From assembly GCA_025455085.1 (NCBI GenBank), contig JALONF010000095.1:1-7808 (forward strand): DNA of 7,808 bases, written 5' to 3'. A program made the position numbers and the translations under genes. Position 1 is the stretch's first letter; every line of letters starts with the position of its first letter. Of this stretch, positions 1 through 6,245 are shown in pieces. Under the pieces are notes generated by a model. That model saw only the letters and a list, made by a program, of their open reading frames with translations. It was not told the origin of the DNA and ran no database searches. The DNA is from Ignavibacteriaceae bacterium. GTDB taxonomy: Bacteria; Bacteroidota; Ignavibacteria; Ignavibacteriales; Ignavibacteriaceae.

Positions 1-296
1 GCTGGTTAGCACATTTAATCAAGATAAAAGATAAAAGGACACCGCCAAAGGCGAGTCTCGCCAAGGGCGGAAAGATTAAAGTGTGTTTTCTATTTATTTT
101 TTTTAGTGACAATGGTAGTCAATATTTATTAAAGTTGATTCATTAAACGTCATTTATTCTAATTAGTTGGTCGAGCCACGAATTCACGAATTAAAACTCT
201 TAAAAGTTTGTGGTATTAGTTGTATAATTCCTGATAATGTCAAATGTAATATCAATAATAAAATCGTTCACCTAAATTTTCTTTGGTCTTTTTACT
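1..296. other. Intergenic region downstream of mltG, no convincing gene
   Basis: This AT-rich stretch lies beyond the restored mltG stop codon at 297-299 and runs to the window edge. I see no reading frame with recognisable protein features. The only open frame of any length (plus strand, from 167) runs antisense into mltG and looks like chance. The region holds one GC-rich palindrome (42-70) and a short direct repeat of CACGAATT (177-184 and 185-192). No strong hairpin followed by a T-run marks the end of the minus-strand operon, so where transcription stops is unclear. A gene continuing beyond the left edge cannot be excluded. Confidence 0.6.
42..70. repeat. GC-rich nested palindrome, REP-like
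   Basis: The sequence has two nested inverted pairs. The inner arms GGCGA (50-54) and TCGCC (58-62) enclose a 3-base loop. The outer arms CCGCC (42-46) and GGCGG (66-70) are separated from the inner arms by short A/G spacers. It stands out sharply from the surrounding AT-rich sequence. This layout resembles the short palindromic repeats scattered between genes in many bacterial genomes. On the minus strand a T-rich tract follows a few bases later, so it could also act as a weak terminator for the mltG operon. Only one copy is visible here, so its repetitive nature is inference. Confidence 0.5.
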
Positions 297-464
297 TTAA
301 TCTTTTGTCTTACGAACATACTCTCGATACTTCTTCACATTGTTATTATGTTCAGCCAAAGTTTTACCAAACCTATGACCACCAGTACCGTCAGCAACGA
401 AGTAAAGATAATCATTTTTTTCAGGATATAATGCTGCAAATATTGCTGCTTTACCTGGACTGTT
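297..464 (-). pseudogene. mltG: Displaced C-terminal end of MltG, out of frame after the duplication
   Basis: This frame encodes the second, frame-shifted copy of the duplicated MltG segment (starting NSPGKAAIF) and then the genuine family C-terminus. It continues FVADGTGGHRFGKTLAEHN and closes with a basic tail ending VRKTKD. The pattern FVADG-GGH-F-LAEHN is the hallmark end of MltG/YceG proteins, so this is the authentic 3' end of the gene. It has been cut off from its 5' part by the +76-base tandem duplication at 390-541. Thirty residues, from GTGGH to the TAA stop at 297-299, are unique to this fragment. It has no start codon of its own and is not expected to be translated alone. Confidence 0.85.
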
Positions 465-541
465 GGTCAGCAACGAAGTAAAGATAATCATTTTTTTCAG
501 GATATAATGCTGCAAATATTGCTGCTTTACCTGGACTGTTG
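390..541. repeat. Perfect 76-bp tandem duplication inside mltG
   Basis: Positions 390-465 and 466-541 are identical over all 76 bases, including the run of seven Ts, and abut directly. Identity stops exactly at the unit edges: base 389 is C while 465 is G, and base 542 is A while 466 is G. There is therefore no microhomology at the junction beyond the unit itself. Because 76 = 3x25+1, the insertion changes the reading frame of mltG. Absolute identity means the event is very recent, or it arose during sequencing or assembly. Confidence 0.97.
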
Positions 542-1404
542 ATTGGTCCTGGAGGCAGACCGAAATATTTGTATGTGTTGTATGGCGAATCAAGCTCAAG
601 ATCTTTATAAGTCAATCTTTTCCAGCCGCCGGGAATGACATACTGGATGGTTGGGTCAGCTTGCAGTTTCATATCAATTCGTAGCCTGTTGTGATATACA
701 CCCGAAATGGTTGGCATCTCATCTTCTTTATCTGTTTCTCCTTTGATTATAGAAGCTAATGTAATAATCTCGTGGATTGTAAATCCTATTTCTTCCGTTC
801 GAACTCTTAAGCTATCATTGTAAAATTCTTTAAATGCATCATAGAATATTCTTATAACTTCTGCAGGAGAACTTCTTTCAAAAATTTCATAATCGGTTGC
901 AAGCAGATAACCTTCAAATGAATCCTGTTTGAGACCAAGTGAATCAGCAAAGCTTTTATTAGTTGCGAGATTGAAGAATCCGGTCGAATCAATGAACACA
1001 TATTTCTGAAGACGGTGTGCAAGCCACTTAATTGTTTGTCCTGGTCTGATTGTTAATGTTCGCTGGTAATCACATTTCCCCGAGATAAACAAATCAAGCA
1101 GATCAAGGTAACTCAAACCATTAGGTATGTGGAATCGAGCAGCACGGATTTTTCTTTCAGCTCCATAAATGAATCCGGCTATTTTAAAATTATTTTTACT
1201 TGGAATAATTCCCTGCTCATATAATCGGTCAACAACTGAAGAAAAACTTTCTCCTTTGGTAATATCGAAAGTAACGGGTGACTTAGCAGCATAATAATTT
1301 GGGGTAAAGAAAGTTAAATAAGATAGAACTAAAACCAGGATAAACACTCCGGCAACAGCTATAAAATCCCATCGAGTAAAAAGTTTAAAAAAACTACTTT
1401 TCAT
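451..1404 (-). CDS. mltG: Endolytic murein transglycosylase MltG, C-terminus frameshifted
   Basis: MltG (YceG family) is an inner-membrane lytic transglycosylase that cuts nascent glycan strands within the chain and is thought to set their length. The 317-residue frame starts with a basic N-terminus and one membrane segment (about residues 13-32). A LysM-like region and the YceG catalytic domain follow. The motif LASIIKGET (216-224) carries Glu223, which I align with the family's catalytic glutamate, and is followed by YHNRLRIDMKLQADPT (237-252) and the SPYNTY-GLPPGPI-SPG block (273-291). The last four residues after FVAD (QQSR) are not family-like. They arise from the tandem duplication at 390-541, and one copy less would give a normal 343-residue protein ending at 297. 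The ATG lies 6 bases after the tsaD stop, with no clear Shine-Dalgarno sequence, so the two genes are probably co-transcribed. The present product lacks the conserved GGH-F-LAEHN end and may be non-functional. Confidence 0.9.
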   Translation of the reverse strand: MKSSFFKLFTRWDFIAVAGVFILVLVLSYLTFFTPNYYAAKSPVTFDITKGESFSSVVDRLYEQGIIPSKNNFKIAGFIYGAERKIRAARFHIPNGLSYLDLLDLFISGKCDYQRTLTIRPGQTIKWLAHRLQKYVFIDSTGFFNLATNKSFADSLGLKQDSFEGYLLATDYEIFERSSPAEVIRIFYDAFKEFYNDSLRVRTEEIGFTIHEIITLASIIKGETDKEDEMPTISGVYHNRLRIDMKLQADPTIQYVIPGGWKRLTYKDLELDSPYNTYKYFGLPPGPINSPGKAAIFAALYPEKNDYLYFVADQQSR

Positions 1405-1410
1405 TCGATG

Positions 1411-2448
1411 CTATTGAATTCTGAGGTAATGATTTTCTGGAATTGCAGGATAAGGCATAACACTTAAACTATCTGTGATACCTGTCTGATAAAGTTGAAA
1501 ACCTCTCAACGCAATCATTGCCGCATTATCTCCACAGTATTCAAGTGAAGGAATTATGCATGGGATTTTAACCTTTTCTGCAAGGTTGCTGAATTCATTT
1601 CTTAATCTTTTATTTGCAGCAACACCCCCAACAAGGGATAATGATTTTACTCTATAATTACTCAATGCAAGGTTCACTTTTTTAACCAATGCCTCCACCA
1701 ATGCCTTCTGGAAAGATGCGGATATATTGTTCAAATCATTTTCAGGAATATTTCCCTCAGGAAAATTCTTTTGAACAAATCTGAGCACCGATGTTTTCAA
1801 TCCACTGAAAGAAAAATTGTATTCATCTTTTAATTCAGCTACCGGAAATTTGATACTCTTTTCATTTCCTTTTAATGCACTCGCCTCTATTTGCGGTCCA
1901 CCGGGATAACCAAATCCAAGCAGCTTCGAGACTTTGTCAAACGCTTCTCCGGCTGCGTCATCTACTGTCGTTCCAAGCAAATAAATTTTTGTAAAACTTT
2001 CAACATAAAGAAGAAGAGTGTGTCCTCCTGAAACTACCAGAACAAGCATCGGGAATTCAGGTTTCTTTTCCATTATGAAGCCGGAGAAAATATGTCCTTC
2101 GATATGATTAACAGCAACGAATGGTTTGTTCAAAGAATAAGATAAACCTTTAGCGAATGTCAGACCAACCAGTAATGCACCGATTAATCCGGGACCGGCA
2201 GTAGCCGTTATTAAATCTATATCTTCGAGATTTTTGTCAGCGGTTTGCAAAGCTGATTCAACCAACGGTTTAATCATTTGCAGATGTGCCCTGCTGGAAA
2301 GTTCCGGAACAACTCCGCCGTAAGCTTTATGAAAATGCTGAGATGAAATTAGATTTGCTTTTACTTCTTCATTAATAAGAATTGAAACCGAAGTTTCGTC
2401 GCAGGAGCTTTCAATTCCCAGGATATTTACTTTCCGGGAATCAGCCAT
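1411..2448 (-). CDS. tsaD: tRNA N6-threonylcarbamoyladenosine transferase TsaD
   Basis: TsaD (Kae1/Gcp family, ASKHA fold) transfers the threonylcarbamoyl group from the TsaC-made adenylate to A37 of ANN-decoding tRNAs, working in the cytoplasm with TsaB and TsaE. The 345 residues match the family length. Visible motifs are the N-terminal phosphate loop LGIESSCDETSVS (10-22), GGVVPELSSRAH (44-55), the metal-binding pair in VNHIEGH (His115 and His119), VVSGGHT (138-144), VDDAAGEAFDKV (162-173), FSGLKTS (214-220), GGVAANKRLR (274-283) and CGDNAAM (305-311) with the metal ligand Asp307. I chose the ATG at 2448, whose A is the last base of the upstream TGA stop (TGATG). A TTG one codon earlier (2451) is possible. 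The overlap points to translational coupling with the proline dehydrogenase gene. tsaB and tsaE are not in the window. Confidence 0.96.
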   Translation of the reverse strand: MADSRKVNILGIESSCDETSVSILINEEVKANLISSQHFHKAYGGVVPELSSRAHLQMIKPLVESALQTADKNLEDIDLITATAGPGLIGALLVGLTFAKGLSYSLNKPFVAVNHIEGHIFSGFIMEKKPEFPMLVLVVSGGHTLLLYVESFTKIYLLGTTVDDAAGEAFDKVSKLLGFGYPGGPQIEASALKGNEKSIKFPVAELKDEYNFSFSGLKTSVLRFVQKNFPEGNIPENDLNNISASFQKALVEALVKKVNLALSNYRVKSLSLVGGVAANKRLRNEFSNLAEKVKIPCIIPSLEYCGDNAAMIALRGFQLYQTGITDSLSVMPYPAIPENHYLRIQ

Positions 2449-3347
2449 CAACGCATTGCAAAAAATTCTTTAACAATGTGTCCGGCTATATTAGGATTTT
2501 CCTGCAATCTTCTCATCGAATATTTGTACCAATCATCACCGAAGGGAACGTAGATCCTTATTCTAAAACCATCTTTATTTATCTTATCTCTTAAATCTTC
2601 CCTGACTCCAAGCAGCATCTGAAACTCAAACATATCTTTAGGTATGTTAAGTGTTTTTATCAATTCGTAAGATTTATCTATCAGATATTTATCGTGAGTA
2701 GCAATTCCGACATAGTTACCATTCTTCAACATTAGCTCAAGGCATTTCATAAAATTATCTCTTATTGCCTGCTTATCCTTGTAGGCGATGTTAGCAGGTT
2801 CAATATAAATTCCTTTACAAAGCCTGTAATTTGTTCCGAGTTTGTTCAGTAAGATTGTGTCATTATAAGTTCTTTTCAAGTAAGCCTGAAGGACTACACC
2901 AAGGTTGCTATACTCTTCATAAATTCTTTTATACACATCTAAAGTTACATCAGTGTAAGGAGAGTCTTCCATATCAATCCTGACAAAATTATTTATCTCA
3001 TTAGCATGCTTTACCAATTCAAGAATATTCTGATAAGCAAATTCCTTATCGATGGCAAGACCCATTTGTGTCGGCTTTATGGAGAGATTTGCATTAAGTT
3101 TATTCTTTACTATAGCATCAAACACTTCGAGTGCTTTTTGTTTTGCAGTAATAGCTTCTTCTTTAGTAGTTATAGATTCTCCTAAAACATCAAGTGTAGC
3201 TAGAATCCCTTTTGAATTTAAATCTTTAACTGTGTCTACTGCTGACTGGAGGGTTTTACCTGCGATATATTTTTTTGAAAATTGCCATACTAGTCTCTCG
3301 GGCATAGCCTGAACGGTTTTAACAAGAAGATTATGAAATATAGACAC
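2448..3347 (-). CDS. Proline dehydrogenase, monofunctional PutA-type
   Basis: This 299-residue protein is a stand-alone FAD-dependent proline dehydrogenase, which oxidises L-proline to pyrroline-5-carboxylate and passes electrons to the membrane quinone pool. Length and motifs fit the ~300-residue monofunctional class rather than fused PutA. Visible in order are the TIM-barrel motifs LSIKPTQMGL (Lys91), VRIDMED (122-128, Asp125), VLQAYLKRT (152-160), RLCKGIYIEP (175-184), VGIATHD (213-219), EFQMLLGVR (241-249) and RIYVPFGDD (264-272, Tyr266). The signature YSMRRLQENP (276-285) supplies the Arg pair that binds the proline carboxylate. The start is GTG with GGAG six bases upstream. No pyrroline-5-carboxylate dehydrogenase gene is in the window, so the second step must be encoded elsewhere. 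The gene overlaps tsaD by one base, and I see no functional link between the two. Confidence 0.93.
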   Translation of the reverse strand: MSIFHNLLVKTVQAMPERLVWQFSKKYIAGKTLQSAVDTVKDLNSKGILATLDVLGESITTKEEAITAKQKALEVFDAIVKNKLNANLSIKPTQMGLAIDKEFAYQNILELVKHANEINNFVRIDMEDSPYTDVTLDVYKRIYEEYSNLGVVLQAYLKRTYNDTILLNKLGTNYRLCKGIYIEPANIAYKDKQAIRDNFMKCLELMLKNGNYVGIATHDKYLIDKSYELIKTLNIPKDMFEFQMLLGVREDLRDKINKDGFRIRIYVPFGDDWYKYSMRRLQENPNIAGHIVKEFFAMR

Positions 3348-3352
3348 TACAT

Positions 3353-3357
3353 TCTCC
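3353..3357 (-). promoter_or_regulatory. Ribosome binding site supporting the GTG start of proline dehydrogenase
   Basis: On the minus strand GGAGA precedes the GTG at 3347, with six bases between GGAG and the start codon. The nearby upstream ATG (3351-3349) runs straight into TAG, and the next in-frame ATG is at residue 15. The GTG is therefore the best-supported start. Confidence 0.7.
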
Positions 3358-3377
3358 GCAAAAAGTTGTATGTAAAA

Positions 3378-3403
3378 TTACAGCATTTTTACTACTGTAA
3401 AAA
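3378..3403. promoter_or_regulatory. Inverted repeats between coaE and the proline dehydrogenase gene
   Basis: Two overlapping dyads lie in the 82-base gap upstream of the proline dehydrogenase gene. TTACAG (3378-3383) and CTGTAA (3395-3400) are separated by 11 bases, a spacing of the kind bound by dimeric regulators. TTTTTAC (3386-3392) and GTAAAAA (3397-3403) form a perfect 7-bp hairpin with a 4-base loop. The position would suit an operator or a weak coaE terminator, but no T-run follows the hairpin on the minus strand. Chance occurrence in AT-rich sequence is possible. Confidence 0.3.
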
Positions 3404-3429
3404 GTCTAATAAATCTTCGCCTAAGATTA

Positions 3430-4041
3430 TTAATGTAAGATTGGCATTAGCAAGTTGATGAGTAAAAGAGCTTTCCGCTTTAATTCATCTTTTGAACCTT
3501 CATTAGTGAAGACAAAATCTGCTTTCTTCTTTTTGCTCTCTTCGCTCATTTGATTATTATCTCGTTTAAGAAAGTCTTCCTCTGAAAACTTTTTGGTCAT
3601 AGTCGAGCGTTTCATTCTAATATTTTTCTCAGCAGTGATAAGTACAACATAATCATACATCTTCTCAATTTTAGACTCAAATATTAAAGCAGTTTCTACA
3701 AAAACAATTTCACTCGTTTTGAAGTATTCTTTAGAGAGATAATCAATTCTTTTTCTTACTCTGGGGTGAAGGATTGAGTTTATTGTTATGAGCTTTTTTG
3801 AATCGGAAAAGATATGCTCAACTAAATACTTTTTATTGATTTTATTTCCCTGGTAGGATTGTGCTCCGAATTCTTTTATAACTTCCTCTCTAACTTCAGG
3901 AACACCTGCAAGAATTTCCTTGGAAATATCATCCGCAAGAATTACAGGATAACCAGCTTCAAAAAGAAACTTAGTGAATGTCGATTTCCCTGAGCCGATA
4001 TTTCCAGTAATTGCGACTCTTATTTTTTGTTTACTCGACAT
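3430..4041 (-). CDS. coaE: Dephospho-CoA kinase
   Basis: CoaE is a cytoplasmic kinase that performs the last step of coenzyme A synthesis, phosphorylating the ribose 3'-hydroxyl of dephospho-CoA with ATP. The 203 residues match the usual ~200. The P-loop GNIGSGKST (13-21) is at the N-terminus, followed by LADDISKEI (35-43) with the substrate-binding Asp pair. Further on are HPRVRKRI (92-99) and VETALIFES (115-123), the family's core-plus-CoA-domain block. The basic lid follows in MKRSTMTKKF (143-152), then ADFVFTNEG (174-182), matching the family pattern ADxVIxNxG. It starts 34 bases after the rny stop and probably shares its transcript. There is no visible Shine-Dalgarno sequence before the ATG at 4041, only an AT-rich leader, as is common in Bacteroidota-like genomes. 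Confidence 0.94.
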   Translation of the reverse strand: MSSKQKIRVAITGNIGSGKSTFTKFLFEAGYPVILADDISKEILAGVPEVREEVIKEFGAQSYQGNKINKKYLVEHIFSDSKKLITINSILHPRVRKRIDYLSKEYFKTSEIVFVETALIFESKIEKMYDYVVLITAEKNIRMKRSTMTKKFSEEDFLKRDNNQMSEESKKKKADFVFTNEGSKDELKRKALLLINLLMPILH

Positions 4042-4075
4042 AAATCAAAATATAAAAAAGAGTCAGATATTCCCA

Positions 4076-5638
4076 TTATTTAGCATAACCAATTTTCCTT
4101 ACTTCGCGGATAACTGTAACTTTAATTTGTCCAGGGTATTCCATTTCATTTTCAATTTTTGCAGCGATTTCCTTAGCAAGCTTATCTGCCATAAGATCAT
4201 CAATTTTCTCGTGCTCAACTACTACTCTTACTTCCCTGCCTGCCTGAATCGCATAAGTCTTTGCAACACCTTCAAAGGACTTGGCAAGTACCTCGAGATT
4301 CTCTAATCGTTTCACATAACTTTCGAGAGGTTCTCTTCTTGCACCGGGTCTTGCTCCGCTTATCGCATCAGCTGCTTGTACTAAGGCAGCAATTGGATGT
4401 TCCATCTCAATATCTTCGTGGTGAGAACCAACGGCATTAACTACAATAGCGTTCTCGTTAAACTTCTTGGTAAACTCATAACCAATAAGTGCATGAGGAC
4501 CTTCAACACTTTTATCAACTGTTTTTCCAATATCGTGAAGTAGTCCAGCACGTTTTGCCAGATTAGCTTCCATACCAAGCTCGGCAGCCATTATTCCCGT
4601 CAAATAAGCAACTTCAATACTATGCTGCATTAAATTCTGTCCAAAGCTGGATCGATATTTCATCTTTCCAATATGTTTAATCAATTCATTGTGCATATTA
4701 TGCAATCCGAGCTGTAAAACTACATTTTCACCATCACGTATCATTTCTTCTTCAAGTTCCTGCTTGACTTTTTCTACTACTTCCTCTATTCTAGCAGGAT
4801 GGATTCTACCGTCAGAAATTAATCTCTCCAGAGAAACTCTTGCAACTTCTCTTCTGAACTGATCGAACGAAGAAAGAATAACTGCTTCTGGTGTGTCATC
4901 AACAATTACATCAACACCGGTGGCAGATTCGAAAGCACGAATGTTTCGTCCTTCCTTTCCAATAATTCTTCCTTTCATCTCATCGTTTTGTATCTGAACA
5001 ACTGAGACTGTACTCTCAATGGAATGATCCGCAGCAGTTCTCTGAATGGATTGCACGATGATTTTCTGGGCTTCCCTCTTACCATCGGCCTTAGCTTTGT
5101 CTGAAATATCTTTAATAATTGAAGCGGCTTGCATTTTGGCATCATTTACCAGATTCTCCATCAGAATTTTCTTTGCTTCTTCTGAAGAAAGACCTGATAT
5201 TTTTTCCAGTTTTGCGTTTTGTTCCTGTTCAAGGCGATTGATTTCCTCGAGCTTGTTTTCAATCAACTTGCGCTGCTGGTTTAAGTCCTGCTCAAATTTT
5301 TTATTTTCTCTTTCTTTCTGTAAAACCAGATCAAACTTTTTCTCGCTGTTTTCTTCTCTAAGTTGAATCTGTTTTTCAAGTGCACCGACCTTTTGTCTTT
5401 TTTGCTGAACCTCTTTATCAAATTCAGTTTTCTTTTTATACCACTCATCTTTAACTTCTAAAAGCTTTTCTCTCTTGATATTCTTCGCATCTTTATCTGC
5501 ATCATCGAGTATTTTCTTCGCTTGTTCTTCAGCAGTGATAATACTTTTTTTACCAATCCTGGAGTTCATCATCCATCCAAGGTAAAAGAAAACAATAATA
5601 ACAACAACGAGCATCGGTATTAATAACAGTACGTCCAT
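4076..5638 (-). CDS. rny: Ribonuclease Y
   Basis: RNase Y is a membrane-anchored endoribonuclease that initiates mRNA decay in many bacteria lacking RNase E-driven turnover. The 520-residue length is typical. One N-terminal membrane helix (about 3-23) is followed by a long, highly charged coiled coil (about 30-200). The KH RNA-binding domain (about 211-275) contains GRIIGKEGRNIR (223-234). The HD phosphohydrolase domain has LLHDIGK (366-372) with the metal-binding His368-Asp369, GSHHED (404-409) and AADAISGARPGARRE (422-436). The C-terminal conserved region ends in IREVRKIGYAK. The ATG is supported by GGAGG four bases upstream. The gene sits directly behind the 6S-like RNA, and coaE follows 34 bases downstream. 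All key residues appear intact, and no truncation or odd composition is visible. Confidence 0.97.
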   Translation of the reverse strand: MDVLLLIPMLVVVIIVFFYLGWMMNSRIGKKSIITAEEQAKKILDDADKDAKNIKREKLLEVKDEWYKKKTEFDKEVQQKRQKVGALEKQIQLREENSEKKFDLVLQKERENKKFEQDLNQQRKLIENKLEEINRLEQEQNAKLEKISGLSSEEAKKILMENLVNDAKMQAASIIKDISDKAKADGKREAQKIIVQSIQRTAADHSIESTVSVVQIQNDEMKGRIIGKEGRNIRAFESATGVDVIVDDTPEAVILSSFDQFRREVARVSLERLISDGRIHPARIEEVVEKVKQELEEEMIRDGENVVLQLGLHNMHNELIKHIGKMKYRSSFGQNLMQHSIEVAYLTGIMAAELGMEANLAKRAGLLHDIGKTVDKSVEGPHALIGYEFTKKFNENAIVVNAVGSHHEDIEMEHPIAALVQAADAISGARPGARREPLESYVKRLENLEVLAKSFEGVAKTYAIQAGREVRVVVEHEKIDDLMADKLAKEIAAKIENEMEYPGQIKVTVIREVRKIGYAK

Positions 5639-5642
5639 TTTT

Positions 5643-5647
5643 CCTCC
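5643..5647 (-). promoter_or_regulatory. Strong ribosome binding site of rny
   Basis: GGAGG followed by AAAA and the ATG at 5638. This is the clearest Shine-Dalgarno sequence in the window. It lies about 25 bases downstream of the 6S-like RNA closing stem, so rny translation need not compete with that fold. Confidence 0.8.
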
Positions 5648-5670
5648 ACGCTTAAGTTTTATTTTTTAAA

Positions 5671-5878
5671 GACCGCACTCGCTGCCCCGTAATTAATAGG
5701 AAAAACCCTATTAATCACAGTGGGAATGTTCCCAGTCGCTTTTTACTTCCACTGCTATCCCAATATTGGGAGAGTCCTCAACCTGAATTGAAGATGAGGC
5801 CTGTAATACACGCCGGAGTAATACTCCCAATTAGTTTATGTTAGTTTTTCACTAATTATTAGGAGCAGCGAAGCGGTT
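5671..5878 (-). ncRNA. ssrS: Candidate 6S RNA (SsrS) between zapA and rny
   Basis: 6S RNA mimics an open promoter and sequesters housekeeping RNA polymerase. Here a 15-bp closing stem pairs 5862-5876 with 5673-5688, with one bulged U, at the two ends of a ~205-nt region. That is the size and overall shape of 6S RNA. Inside, an upper stem pairs 5824-5831 with 5765-5772 (8 bp), and an apical hairpin pairs 5795-5799 with 5776-5780. Between closing and upper stems the two strands form a large bubble. Its 3' strand folds further: a 9-bp hairpin (5707-5715 with 5692-5700) and a 6-bp pair (5749-5754 with 5718-5723). The 5' end lies only a few bases after the zapA stop, and zapA adjacency is a known feature of 6S genes, as in E. 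coli. No open frame crosses the region. The 3' end is followed by an A/U-rich stretch rather than a classic terminator. Exact ends are estimates, and a covariance-model match was not run. Confidence 0.72.
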
Positions 5879-5882
5879 ATAC

Positions 5883-6176
5883 TTAAGATGGGTCAGCAAC
5901 CTGCTGTTCTGATAGAAGAAGCTTTATCTTTTTAACTTTATCCGAAGCCTGAATTAAAAATTCTCTGTTCTTATTCTTTTCAATAAAAAGATCGTATGCA
6001 ATATTCAAACAAGCAATAATAGCAATTGTTTGTGCCGGTTGATCCGGCAGTTCATCTTTTGTCTCTTCCATTACTTTATTCACATAAATAGCAAGCTCTT
6101 TTGCTATCTCTTCATTTTCAACAAGTAAAGAATATTCTTTGTCAAATATTTTTATTTTCAGCTTCTTTTTTTCCAT
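5883..6176 (-). CDS. zapA: Cell division protein ZapA
   Basis: ZapA binds FtsZ in the cytoplasm and bundles protofilaments at the Z-ring. The 97 residues fit the family. The N-terminal beta-strand region KLKIKIFDKEYSLLVENEE (about 5-23) corresponds to the family opening 'V-I-G-YTL--E'. The helical AKELAIYVNKVMEE (25-38) follows, then the conserved ALNIAYDL-like segment AIIACLNIAYDLF (52-64) and a terminal coiled-coil helix (about 65-90). Support also comes from context: a coiled-coil gene lies just upstream and the 6S-like RNA just downstream. The start ATG at 6176 has only a weak purine stretch (AGAAAG) before it, and a 69-base gap separates it from the upstream gene. It could be transcribed with the 6S RNA and cut from it by processing. 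Confidence 0.88.
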   Translation of the reverse strand: MEKKKLKIKIFDKEYSLLVENEEIAKELAIYVNKVMEETKDELPDQPAQTIAIIACLNIAYDLFIEKNKNREFLIQASDKVKKIKLLLSEQQVADPS

Positions 6177-6203
6177 CAGTCTTTCTGTGCTAACCCACTA
6201 ACA

Positions 6204-6228
6204 AATTATTTAAGAACTAATTATTTAA
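6204..6228. repeat. 10-bp direct repeat upstream of zapA
   Basis: AATTATTTAA occurs at 6204-6213 and again at 6219-6228, a 15-base period, in the 69-base gap before zapA. It could be part of a promoter or protein-binding site, but such AT-rich repeats also arise by chance. Nothing else is recognisable in this gap. Confidence 0.25.
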
Positions 6229-6245
6229 ACTTGCCCAAAAACGAT

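Noticed and set aside
1..30. GGTTAGC-AC resembling a tRNA D-arm
   Set aside because: No anticodon stem, T-arm (TTCGA-like) or acceptor pairing follows in the expected distance.
167..481. Plus-strand open frame of 104 codons
   Set aside because: It is antisense to the mltG 3' end, partly created by the duplication, with no family-like motif and no clear ribosome site.
390..541. Direct repeats as a possible CRISPR or recombination site
   Set aside because: There are only two copies, with no spacer between them, inside a coding gene. It is a simple tandem duplication.
3386..3403. AT-rich 7-bp hairpin as a rho-independent terminator for coaE
   Set aside because: The stem is almost all A-T and no T-run follows it on the minus strand. 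It is kept only as a possible regulatory dyad.
4971..5366. Plus-strand open frame opposite rny, rich in Ser, Phe and Cys
   Set aside because: It is the antisense shadow of the RNase Y coiled coil; runs of Lys/Glu codons read backwards give Ser/Phe/Leu. The minus-strand protein is unmistakable.
5671..5878. Riboswitch or leader element controlling rny
   Set aside because: The long terminal stem closing a ~205-nt fold and its contact with the zapA end fit 6S RNA better. I saw no motif of a known riboswitch class and no terminator or ribosome-site sequestering arm.
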